33,903 bases of DNA from Rhodovibrionaceae bacterium (GTDB lineage: Bacteria > Pseudomonadota > Alphaproteobacteria > Kiloniellales > DSM-21159): contig JANQPZ010000173.1 of assembly GCA_028285215.1 (NCBI GenBank), positions 1 to 33,903 on the forward strand. Reading direction: 5' to 3'. Shown in pieces: positions 8,271-15,676 of the stretch (positions are counted from its first letter, which is position 1; the number at the start of each line of letters is the position of its first letter). The notes beneath the pieces were generated by a model. It ran no database searches. It had not been told where the DNA came from and saw only the letters and a program-made list of their open reading frames with translations. The translations under genes and the position numbers were made by a program.

Positions 8271-8456
8271 ATGCTTTGGCTTCCCGCTGCCTGCGCTGTG
8301 CTGCTGTCCATGCTCGGCTATACGGTCTTCCAGTCGGAAGCGGTCGGCTTCGGTGCCGCCGTTGCCGGGTTCGTCGCCGGTTTGGTTCTGAAGAGCTACC
8401 TTGAGGAGCGACGACAGGCGCGTCAGTCGACGGAGCCGCCCGGCTCGAATCGTTAA
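8271..8456 (+). CDS. Small two-helix membrane protein, hypothetical
   Basis: The 61-residue frame starts MLWLPAACAVLLSMLGYTVF, then has a second hydrophobic segment (EAVGFGAAVAGFVAGLVL) and ends in a charged tail, KSYLEERRQARQS. This hydrophobic-loop-hydrophobic-basic pattern is coherent for a small inner-membrane protein, unlike the shadow frames around it. The same frame is open upstream to 8022, but that part looks non-coding (Arg- and Cys-rich), so the ATG at 8271 is preferred. Its ribosome-binding site is weak (GGAAC). No family recognised. Confidence 0.45.
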   Translation: MLWLPAACAVLLSMLGYTVFQSEAVGFGAAVAGFVAGLVLKSYLEERRQARQSTEPPGSNR

Positions 8457-8559
8457 ACCTCTCCCGATTGGCGTGAAGGTCGGCGTCTCATCCATCCGTC
8501 CTGCCAGTCGTTGCGAAGATGGCCGCTGTCCGCGTTACGAAGCTGGATCGAATTTGCCG

Positions 8560-8577
8560 AGATTTCGATCGAAATCT
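8560..8577. promoter_or_regulatory. Perfect 18-bp palindrome, operator candidate
   Basis: AGATTTCGATCGAAATCT is a perfect inverted repeat with no spacer, 217 bases upstream of ahpC and in DNA that is less GC-rich than its surroundings. It does not match the textbook OxyR spacing (ATAG-N7-CTAT). A MarR- or TetR-type dimer site is possible. No regulator gene is adjacent. Confidence 0.4.
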
Positions 8578-8624
8578 TGGCTGTGGCGGCGTACCGGCCG
8601 CTAACCACGTCAAAAGTGTCGCAG

Positions 8625-8644
8625 CTCTTGACGCAGTGCAGCAT
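8625..8644. promoter_or_regulatory. Shared TGC-rich operator candidate, site 3
   Basis: The site reads CTCTTGACGCAGTGCAGCAT and shares the core GCAGTGCA-(A/G)-CAT with sites at 703-722 and 6592-6611. TTGACG here could be a -35 element for ahpC, which would put the motif in the spacer, where a bound protein would block the polymerase. The -10 match (GATTTT) is poor. Confidence 0.4.
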
Positions 8645-8793
8645 AAGCGCGATTTTCCCGGCAACTGCATATTGGACGCGTTCCAAAACCAGCGTCACAT
8701 GCAGGTTTCGGCGGCCCTTCGGTGCGGCAACCCGCTCCGAGAACCGCCGGCTTCGAAGACCGCACTGCCTCTCGATAAGGAGATACGAAGACC

Positions 8794-9342
8794 ATGCTGA
8801 CCGTTGGCGATACCTTTCCCAGCTTCGACCTGACGGCCGTCAAGCCCGGCACGCCGCAGGCGCCTTCCGAGGCTTTCGCGCAGGTCACTGACAAGAGCTA
8901 TCCCGGCCAATGGCTGGTGGTGTTCTTCTGGCCGAAGGACTTCACCTTCGTTTGCCCGACCGAGATCGCCGAATTCGGCCGGCTGAGCGAGGACTTCGCC
9001 GACCGCGACGCGCAGGTGCTCGGCGTGTCGACCGACAACGAGTTCGTCCATCATGCCTGGAAGCGCGACCACGAGGACCTGCGCGCGCTGCCCTTCCCGA
9101 TGGTCTCCGACATCAAGCGGGATCTGGCGATGCAGCTCGGCATCCTCGACCGCGAGGAAGGTGTGGCCCTGCGCGCAACCTTCATCGTCGATCCCGAGGG
9201 CGTCATCCAGCATGTCGCGGTCAACGGGCTGAATGTCGGCCGCAACGTCAAGGAGACGCTGCGCGTGCTCGACGCCTTGCAGACCGACGAGCTCTGCCCC
9301 TGCAACTGGGAAAAGGGCGAAGAGGTCTTGAAGGTCGCGTAA
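8794..9342 (+). CDS. ahpC: Peroxiredoxin AhpC (AhpD-linked type)
   Basis: The 182-residue 2-Cys peroxiredoxin reduces hydrogen peroxide, organic hydroperoxides and peroxynitrite. The peroxidatic Cys54 is in FTFVCPTE. The C-terminal ELCPCNW holds Cys168 and Cys170; two nearby C-terminal cysteines are typical of actinobacterial and alphaproteobacterial AhpC proteins reduced by AhpD rather than AhpF, and ahpD follows 112 bases downstream. The start has AAGGAG at 8778-8783. No oxyR and no ahpF gene is in the window. Operators upstream at 8560 and 8625 may control it. Confidence 0.95.
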   Translation: MLTVGDTFPSFDLTAVKPGTPQAPSEAFAQVTDKSYPGQWLVVFFWPKDFTFVCPTEIAEFGRLSEDFADRDAQVLGVSTDNEFVHHAWKRDHEDLRALPFPMVSDIKRDLAMQLGILDREEGVALRATFIVDPEGVIQHVAVNGLNVGRNVKETLRVLDALQTDELCPCNWEKGEEVLKVA

Positions 9343-9454
9343 GGCAACTGCGCCAAGTCAGCCGGTCTCGTGTCTTCGTATCGGGGCGTTTCGCTGCGCC
9401 CCGGGCGGGGACGGGACCGGGCCTCCGCCCGACAAGCATTTCAGGAGTCCGGAT

Positions 9455-10003
9455 ATGTCGATTGACAGTCTGAAGAGCCGCATCCCGGCCTACGCAAAGG
9501 ACATCAAGCTCAACCTTTCCAACGTGCTCGACCCCCATCATCTCTCCGAACAGCAGGTCTGGGGTATCGCTTTGGCAAGCGCCATCGCCAGCCGCAACGC
9601 CGAGGTGCTCGGGGCCGTTGCCGCAGAGGCCGAAACGAAGCTGTCGCCGGAGGCGCGGACGGCCACACGGACTGCGGCCGCTCTCATGGCAATGAACAAT
9701 ATCTACTACCGCTCGACCCACCTGATCTCCAATCCGGACTATGGCAAGCTGCCGGCACGCCTGCGCATGAACGCGATTGCCAATCCGGGTATCGATAAGC
9801 TGGACTTCGAGCTGATTTCGCTGGCGGTTTCCGCGATCAACGGCTGCGGTATGTGCCTGGACGCCCATGAGCGCGAGGTGCTGGGTAAGGGTGCGACCAA
9901 GGAGGGGGTACAGGACGCGCTGAGGATAGCCGCCGTGATCCACGCCGTCGCCGTTACCCTGGAAGCCGAAGCTGTGGTTGGAGCAGAGCGCGCTGCAGCT
10001 TAG
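9455..10003 (+). CDS. ahpD: Alkyl hydroperoxidase AhpD
   Basis: The 182-residue AhpD-fold protein has the redox motif INGCGMCLDAHE, giving Cys131 and Cys134 with His138 and the upstream Glu119, which correspond to the proton-relay set of M. tuberculosis AhpD. It reduces AhpC, itself being recharged through a lipoamide-containing partner in mycobacteria; the partner here is unknown. AGGAG (9443-9447) precedes the ATG. It is most likely co-transcribed with ahpC, since no terminator was seen in the 112-base gap. A hairpin follows the stop. Confidence 0.95.
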   Translation: MSIDSLKSRIPAYAKDIKLNLSNVLDPHHLSEQQVWGIALASAIASRNAEVLGAVAAEAETKLSPEARTATRTAAALMAMNNIYYRSTHLISNPDYGKLPARLRMNAIANPGIDKLDFELISLAVSAINGCGMCLDAHEREVLGKGATKEGVQDALRIAAVIHAVAVTLEAEAVVGAERAAA

Positions 10004-10017
10004 CTCCGGCGAGACCG

Positions 10018-10045
10018 GTGGCGCCGTTCAGATGAACGGCGCCAC
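10018..10045. terminator. Hairpin between convergent ahpD and a small ORF
   Basis: A 13-bp perfect inverted repeat (arms GTGGCGCCGTTCA / TGAACGGCGCCAC at 10018-10030 and 10033-10045) lies between the ahpD stop and the small minus-strand ORF and includes that ORF's stop codon. There is no clear T-tract on either strand, so it could be a bidirectional, factor-assisted terminator or an mRNA 3'-end stabiliser. Confidence 0.5.
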
Positions 10046-10210
10046 TTCGGTCGCCAACAACAAAGCGCCGCACGCGGCGCCCAATACAACAATCGCATAG
10101 GCAACCACCTGCCGGGTGCGGCGGCGGCGTCGTTTGCGAGGGCTTTCGTAACAGAGCAAGGTGAGATAGCCGTTGCGCATCGTCGCGCCGTCGAAGGGCG
10201 ACTGTTTCAT
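10028..10210 (-). CDS. Small single-helix membrane protein, hypothetical
   Basis: A 60-residue frame starting MKQSPFDGATMRNGYLTLLC has an Arg cluster (PRKRRRRRTRQ, about residues 26-36) followed by one transmembrane segment (VVAYAIVVLGAACGALLLA) and a short tail APFI. By the positive-inside rule the N-terminus is cytoplasmic. A strong GGGAGG sits 5-6 bases upstream of the ATG; a GTG two codons earlier is too close to it. Gene-like features (ribosome-binding site, topology, own 3' hairpin) support it. No family recognised. Confidence 0.65.
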   Translation of the reverse strand: MKQSPFDGATMRNGYLTLLCYESPRKRRRRRTRQVVAYAIVVLGAACGALLLATEVAPFI

Positions 10211-10261
10211 ACACACCTCCCATCCATGCGAAATCCATTCAAGCCAGACAACCTCAGAGAG

Positions 10262-10390
10262 TCATGAGTCAAAGATGTGGTCCCCGGGATTGAAGGCGGG
10301 ATCGGAGGCGATTCGCGCCGAACCGGCGTCCGCGCGGATCGGCAGGCGGCGAGGGCGTGAGGCAGCTTTGCTCTGCGCGACGGTTGTCAT
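10262..10390 (-). CDS. Very small hypothetical protein
   Basis: A 42-residue frame begins MTTVAQSKAASRPRRLPIRA and ends DHIFDS. GAAGGG lies about 10 bases before the ATG, and roughly 70-75% of third codon positions are G or C, as in real genes here. It lies 51 bases upstream of the other small minus-strand ORF, so the two may share a transcript divergent from the aminotransferase gene. It is soluble, basic in the N-terminal half and acidic at the end. No family recognised; it may be spurious. Confidence 0.4.
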   Translation of the reverse strand: MTTVAQSKAASRPRRLPIRADAGSARIASDPAFNPGDHIFDS

Positions 10391-10429
10391 GGCCAGCGCC
10401 CTTCGATAGCTTCCGCTCGCTCTTTTTGA

Positions 10430-11686
<1,257 letters not shown>

Positions 11687-11695
11687 ACCGCCGCC

Positions 11696-12634
11696 GTGAA
11701 GATTCTCATTTTCGGCAGCGGCGGGATCGGGGGCTACTTCGGCGCCCGCTTGGCCGCAGCGGGCGAGCAGGTCGTTTTCGTCGCGCGCGGCGCCTTTGCC
11801 GATGCCCTGAAACACGACGGCCTGAAGGTGTTTTCGGCGCGCGGCGACCTGCATTTGAAACCCGTGACGCTGCATGAGAACGCGGAGACAACCGGGCCCG
11901 TCGACGCCGTGCTGATCTGCACCAAGATGTGGTCGCTTCCCGCTGCGGCCGAGGCGATCCGCCCGCTTCTGACTCCGGAGACCGCCGTGGTTCCGTTGCA
12001 GAACGGTGTCGAGTCAGTCGCGCTCCTCTCCGACTCCGTCGGCGCCAACAACCTGCTGGGCGGCGTTGCCTACATCTCTGCGCATATCGAAGCGCCCGGC
12101 GTAATCCGTCACAACACGCAGCATGCCCGCATTGTGTTCGGGGAACTGGACGGCCGCCGGTCCCCCCGTGCCGAAGCCTTGCATAGGGCGCTGGAGCGCG
12201 CCGGTATCGAGGCGGTGCTGACCACCGACGTGACACGGGCTCTGTGGGAGAAGTTCAGCACTCTGGCGCCTCTGGCAGGCGCCTGCAGCTATCTGCGGAA
12301 GGACGTCGGCGGCGTGCGGGACAGCGCCGGCGGACGAGAGCTGTTGCAGACTCTGGCAAGCGAATGTGTGGCTGTCGGCCGGGCGCGCGGCGTGGCTCTG
12401 CCCGAAGGTTGGGACGCGCAGGTCCATGCGCGCTTCGACGAGTTGGGCGGGGCGGTCAAACCCTCCATGCTGCTCGATCTCGAGCGCGGCAATCCCCTGG
12501 AGTTGGAGTGGCTGAGCGGTGCGGTGCTGCGTTTGGGCGACGCTGCCGGGGTCGAAACGCCGGCCAGCCGCACGGTCTACGATGCCCTCCGCCCTTTCGC
12601 CGAGGGAAGGAACGCCACACGTGCCCGATCGTAA
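11696..12634 (+). CDS. panE: 2-dehydropantoate 2-reductase
   Basis: The 312-residue NADPH-dependent enzyme reduces ketopantoate to pantoate in coenzyme A synthesis. The N-terminal Rossmann motif GSGGIGGYFGARLA (about 7-20), VLICTKMW and PLQNGVES, and in the C-terminal domain ALWEKF with the catalytic Lys, match the ApbA/PanE family. It starts with GTG 9 bases after the aminotransferase stop and has no clear ribosome-binding site, so translation may be coupled. Paralogues of this family act on other 2-oxo acids, so the exact substrate is likely but not proven. Confidence 0.88.
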   Translation: MKILIFGSGGIGGYFGARLAAAGEQVVFVARGAFADALKHDGLKVFSARGDLHLKPVTLHENAETTGPVDAVLICTKMWSLPAAAEAIRPLLTPETAVVPLQNGVESVALLSDSVGANNLLGGVAYISAHIEAPGVIRHNTQHARIVFGELDGRRSPRAEALHRALERAGIEAVLTTDVTRALWEKFSTLAPLAGACSYLRKDVGGVRDSAGGRELLQTLASECVAVGRARGVALPEGWDAQVHARFDELGGAVKPSMLLDLERGNPLELEWLSGAVLRLGDAAGVETPASRTVYDALRPFAEGRNATRARS

Positions 12635-13268
12635 TTTGCCGACCGGAGAGAAAGCAAACGGCCCTGCCTGGCTGAAGCCGGCCTGCGACTACGGGCCTCT
12701 GCTGGTCTTTCTCGTCGTCTATTTCGCCAGTGACATCCTGACCGCAACCGCGGCCCTGATGGCTGCCACCGTGTTCGCCGTCGTCGTGTCCTGGGTCGTG
12801 ACGCGGGCCATTCCGTGGTTACCGCTGTTCGCCGCCGCCATCCTCGGCGTTTTCGGCGGCCTGACTCTCGCGTTCGAAGACGAGATCTGGCTGAAGATTC
12901 GGCCGACTGTGATGCAGGTGGTCTTCGCCGTGGCGCTCTACGGATCCTTGCTGCTCGGCAAGCCGCTGCTGAAACTGTTGATCAACCGCGCCTTTGCCAT
13001 GCCGGACACGGCGTGGCGTGTCCTGACACTGCGCTTCGCGCTTTTCTTCCTCGTTATGGCAGGTCTTAACGAGGTGGTTTGGCGCACCCAGTCGACCGAT
13101 TTCTGGGTCACCTTTGATACGGTCGGCCAAATGGGCATCAACTTCATCTTTGCGATGAGCCAGCTGCCCTACATGCTGCGTCACCACGAAGAGGCGCAGG
13201 CGGCTGCAAAAGGCGGCCAGCTCGAGGGCCGCGGCGACGGCATGAACGACGGTGAAGCGGACCGCTAG
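12621..13268 (+). CDS. ispZ: Inner membrane-spanning septation protein IspZ/YciB
   Basis: The 215-residue protein has five or six membrane segments and the family hallmarks KPACDYGPLLVFLVVYF near the N-terminus, LLLGKPLLK, and RFALFFLVMAGLNEVVWR with TDFWVTFD. YciB/IspZ proteins help coordinate cell-envelope growth and septation. GTG 12621 is preferred; it has GGAAGGA 10 bases upstream and overlaps the end of panE by 14 bases. A longer frame from 12519 adds 34 residues of non-membrane shadow sequence. The protein has a long charged C-terminus. Its stop codon (TAG, 13266-13268) is the first part of a palindromic repeat. Confidence 0.92.
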   Translation: MPDRNLPTGEKANGPAWLKPACDYGPLLVFLVVYFASDILTATAALMAATVFAVVVSWVVTRAIPWLPLFAAAILGVFGGLTLAFEDEIWLKIRPTVMQVVFAVALYGSLLLGKPLLKLLINRAFAMPDTAWRVLTLRFALFFLVMAGLNEVVWRTQSTDFWVTFDTVGQMGINFIFAMSQLPYMLRHHEEAQAAAKGGQLEGRGDGMNDGEADR

Positions 13269-13328
13269 AGCGCGATCGTCTCAGGCGGGATCGCCAGAGC
13301 GAGTCCACCTGAGGCGATTCTGTTCTAG
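13265..13328. repeat. Palindromic REP-like element, copy 1
   Basis: A 64-base imperfect palindrome begins CTAGAGCGCGATCGTCTCAGG and ends with the inverse CCTGAGGCGATTCTGTTCTAG. The centre contains CCAGAGCGAG. It closely resembles the element at 14597-14658. The TAG in its left end is the stop codon of ispZ. Elements of this TAGAGC...GCTCTA type, directly after stop codons, are common in alphaproteobacterial genomes. Confidence 0.8.
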
Positions 13329-13520
13329 GACCCGAGAGTTTCGGGCTCGGGCATCGCGCTTGCACTTCGGTCTCAAAGCAACGCTGACGGGGCGCGCCCG
13401 GCCTTGCGGGATCTGAAACGCAAGATATCAGTCTCGGTTGACGGTCAATCTGGTGTTAATCACTCGATGCGAGAATTTCAGGTGAGGGACCGCCAGTCTT
13501 GCGGCGACCGGGAGCACGGC

Positions 13521-14036
13521 ATGCCGCCCGATTTCACGTCCGCTGTCGCCGACCTGCGCGCGCGTATCACCAATCCGGAGCAGTCGGCCTTCTTCGACTA
13601 CTGGCTGGCCTGCTTCAAGCCTGGCGGACTCCCGGCACGCAGCGACTTGGATCCACTCGATTTTCCCAGCCTCTTGCCGCGGATCGCACTCATCGACGTT
13701 CTGCGCGAGCCTGGCGGACTGGCGTTTCGCTATCGCCTGGCCGGAACGGAGATCGCCAGCCGCGCCCGCCGCGACCCGACCGGCAAGCGTTTCGACGAGC
13801 TTTATGAAGGCGACTACCTGGCGCAGGCTCTCGCCGTGTATCAGGAGATCGCAACGTCGGGTCTGCCACATCTCTCCGACCGTACCTTCCTCATCCAGGG
13901 CGGCACGGAAGCCCTGGATTACGAGCGCCTGATCCTGCCGCTGGCCGGCGACGGTGCAACGGTCGACATGCTGGTGCTCCTGATCGCGGTGATCGATCAG
14001 CGGCGCCTCGACGATGCACTGAGGGCCTTTCGGTGA
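13521..14036 (+). CDS. PAS_5-like sensory/hypothetical protein A
   Basis: The 171-residue soluble protein resembles the PAS_5 family of short alphaproteobacterial PAS proteins: NPEQSAFFDYWLACFKPGG, then LPARSDLDPLDFPSLLPRIALID (a W/P-rich entry helix), then FRYRLAGTEIASRARRDPTGK and LPLAGDGATVDMLVLL. There is no output domain, so it would act as a stand-alone ligand sensor or partner. ATG 13521 has GGGAG 7 bases upstream; a longer frame from 13404 is open but its first 39 residues are not family-like. It overlaps the next gene by 4 bases. Function unknown. Confidence 0.78.
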   Translation: MPPDFTSAVADLRARITNPEQSAFFDYWLACFKPGGLPARSDLDPLDFPSLLPRIALIDVLREPGGLAFRYRLAGTEIASRARRDPTGKRFDELYEGDYLAQALAVYQEIATSGLPHLSDRTFLIQGGTEALDYERLILPLAGDGATVDMLVLLIAVIDQRRLDDALRAFR

Positions 14037-14599
14037 TCCCAGGCACCTCCGACCCCGAGGCCGCCTCCGTGCCAGGCGATGCCACCGAGATGGCGACGCG
14101 GGCGGCTGCGAACCGCAGGACTCTGGAACAGGTCGAGCGAGAAGCCGCGAGTTGGCTGACGCGCGACTTCGCAGGAGCCATGCTTGCGATCCACCCGCCT
14201 GACGCTCTGCCGCCCCGGAGTGCCTTCGATCCTGTCGAGGTGCCCAAGCTTCTGCCTCATCTCATTCTGGTGACGGTGGAGCGCAACCCTTACCGCTTCC
14301 TCGTCAAGCTGACGGGCCAGTCGATGCGCGACGCCATCAAGACGACTCTCAGCGGGCACTACCTGCAGGACTTCCTGGAAACGATGCCGAGCATGCGCTT
14401 TCCCATCGAGGACCGTATGCAGGTCTGCGAAACCGGCTTGGCCGTCTACGGCCTGCGCCAGCCGCGCACGCAGATTGCGTTCGACTTCGCGCGTATCGAG
14501 TACCTGCACATGCCTTTCGCCAGTGACGGCTACCGGGTCGACCGGATCCTCAGCCTGTTCGCCTACGAAGGTGACAACCGCAGCGCCTTTCGGCGCTAG
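14033..14599 (+). CDS. PAS_5-like sensory/hypothetical protein B
   Basis: The 188-residue protein is a diverged paralogue of its upstream neighbour. Compare PPRSAFDPVEVPKLLPHLIL with protein A's RSDLDPLDFPSLLPRIAL, and the shared FLVKLTGQSMRDA / FRYRLAGTEIASRA blocks. GTG 14033 overlaps the upstream stop (GTGA), indicating coupled translation and a fixed ratio of the two proteins. An ATG at 14090 is a shorter alternative. No catalytic or output domain is present. The TAG stop (14597-14599) lies in the second REP-like element. The two may form a heterodimer; that is inference. Confidence 0.75.
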   Translation: MIPGTSDPEAASVPGDATEMATRAAANRRTLEQVEREAASWLTRDFAGAMLAIHPPDALPPRSAFDPVEVPKLLPHLILVTVERNPYRFLVKLTGQSMRDAIKTTLSGHYLQDFLETMPSMRFPIEDRMQVCETGLAVYGLRQPRTQIAFDFARIEYLHMPFASDGYRVDRILSLFAYEGDNRSAFRR

Positions 14600-14658
14600 A
14601 GCAGGATCGCCTTAGGTGGACCCGCTCCAGCGAGCCCCCCTAAGGGGATCCTGCTCTA
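14597..14658. repeat. Palindromic REP-like element, copy 2
   Basis: A 62-base element with arms TAGAGCAGGATCGCCTTAGG and CCTAAGGGGATCCTGCTCTA, 19 of 20 bases complementary, and a central inverted GCTCCAGCGAGC. Its first three bases are the stop codon of PAS protein B. It also separates this plus-strand operon from the convergent minus-strand genes beyond, so it may act as a terminator or mRNA end. Confidence 0.85.
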
Positions 14659-14719
14659 ACTATGGACATAGCGGGCAATTCACCTCTCAGGCAGAAGCGC
14701 TTCGCTTCCGTTCAGGACG

Positions 14720-14857
14720 TCAATCCTCCTCCAGGCTGCGATCGAGCACCTTGTTCTGCTGCCCTTTCCAGTCCATCCAAAGGGGGACCACGAGCCCGCC
14801 GATCACCCCGGCGACCAGGCCCGCGACGAGCGCATAAACGAACCCGCGGCGTCTCAC
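14720..14857 (-). CDS. 45-residue membrane protein overlapping the oxidoreductase stop
   Basis: The frame begins with GTG at 14857-14855, overlapping the upstream TGA stop as GTGA, and encodes MRRRGFVYALVAGLVAGVIG followed by GLVVPLWMDWKGQQNKVLDR and a short acidic tail. This is a basic N-terminus, one glycine-zipper-like hydrophobic helix and an amphipathic tail. The overlap and the sensible topology support translation coupled to the flavin oxidoreductase. No family recognised. It could be a membrane anchor or a partner of the oxidoreductase. Confidence 0.6.
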   Translation of the reverse strand: MRRRGFVYALVAGLVAGVIGGLVVPLWMDWKGQQNKVLDRSLEED

Positions 14858-15522
14858 ACCACGTTCTTCTCGACGATCGGCCGCTGGGCGGCGATCCGGT
14901 CGTAGCCGAAGCGGCCGGCGACGATCAGCTCTGCAAGAGCACGGCCGACGGCGGGGCTTTGCTGCAGACCATGGCCGGAAAAGCCGTTGGCAAAGAGGAA
15001 GTTGGGAACCTCCGGGTGAGGTCCCAGGATGGCGTTGGCATCGAACGGGGCTCCTTCCGCCCGCTGCACCTCGTAGTTCGCCCGCAGGATCGCCGCACCG
15101 GCGTCGCTGGCCAGGAAGAGGTAGCCGCTCTCCTGCAGTTGCACGTCGGGCTGCTCACCTTCGACCTCAAGGATCTCGCCCAAGGCCTTGAGGAAGGCGA
15201 CGCCGAACTGCGACATACGGATGTTCTCCGGCGTCGAGAACTGCTGCCGAATCGAGCCGGCCGAGCGCGCCGTGGCACCGGTCTGGTAGCTGGGGTCGCG
15301 CTCAACGACACAGACACTGCCGTCGAAGTCCGGGTGCGCTGCGAGAAAGTAGGCCACAGCCGAGCCAATCACACCGCCGCCGGCAATCATAATATCGAAG
15401 TTGTGACTGCCGGTCTTGAGGCGTGTTGCGGGAGGGGTCAGGCTCGGGTCGTTTATGGCGCCGGAAAGTAACAGCGCCTCAGGCGAAAGGCGATTGCCAA
15501 GCGAAGCCATGCCTGAGAGCAT
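14854..15522 (-). pseudogene. FAD-dependent oxidoreductase (DAO/FOXRED1-like) with internal deletion
   Basis: The 222-codon frame keeps both FAD-binding ends of a D-amino-acid-oxidase-fold enzyme. The N-terminal part is FDIMIAGGGVIGSAVAYFLA, then ATARSAGSIRQQFS; the C-terminal part is ILGPHPEVPNFLFANGFSGH and LQQSPAVGRALAELIV. Complete relatives run to about 380-400 residues from the GGG motif. Here the chain jumps from RAEGAPF straight to DANAILGPHPE, so roughly 200 residues of the substrate domain are missing, in frame. A smaller gap is seen near VAGRFGYDRIA. Such a protein is unlikely to be an active oxidase. The start is uncertain: ATG 15522 adds about 42 residues before the usual N-terminus. 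An intact deletion derivative or an assembly collapse are alternatives to a pseudogene. Confidence 0.7.
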
Positions 15523-15676
15523 TCGTACCTACCAGCCCGGGTACGGTGGATCGGCCGGGCTGGAGCGATAAAGGCTCGAGAGACCCGGCCAACTCCCCGG
15601 GCGGCCAACCGACGACCCGCCGACCCTCCGTCGAGAAGAGGGGGATGTGCGGGCCGCAACACGGGGAGGAACCGTC

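Larger units (their letters stand above)
8457..8793. other. ahpC upstream region
   Basis: A 337-base region without a supported gene. It contains a perfect 18-base palindrome (8560-8577), the third copy of the TGC-rich motif (8625-8644) and the AAGGAG ribosome-binding site of ahpC. Confidence 0.5.

Noticed and set aside
8028-8495. 155-codon minus-strand ORF opposite the small membrane ORF
   Set aside because: No motif, no membrane or signal features. The opposite frame from 8271 has coherent membrane topology.
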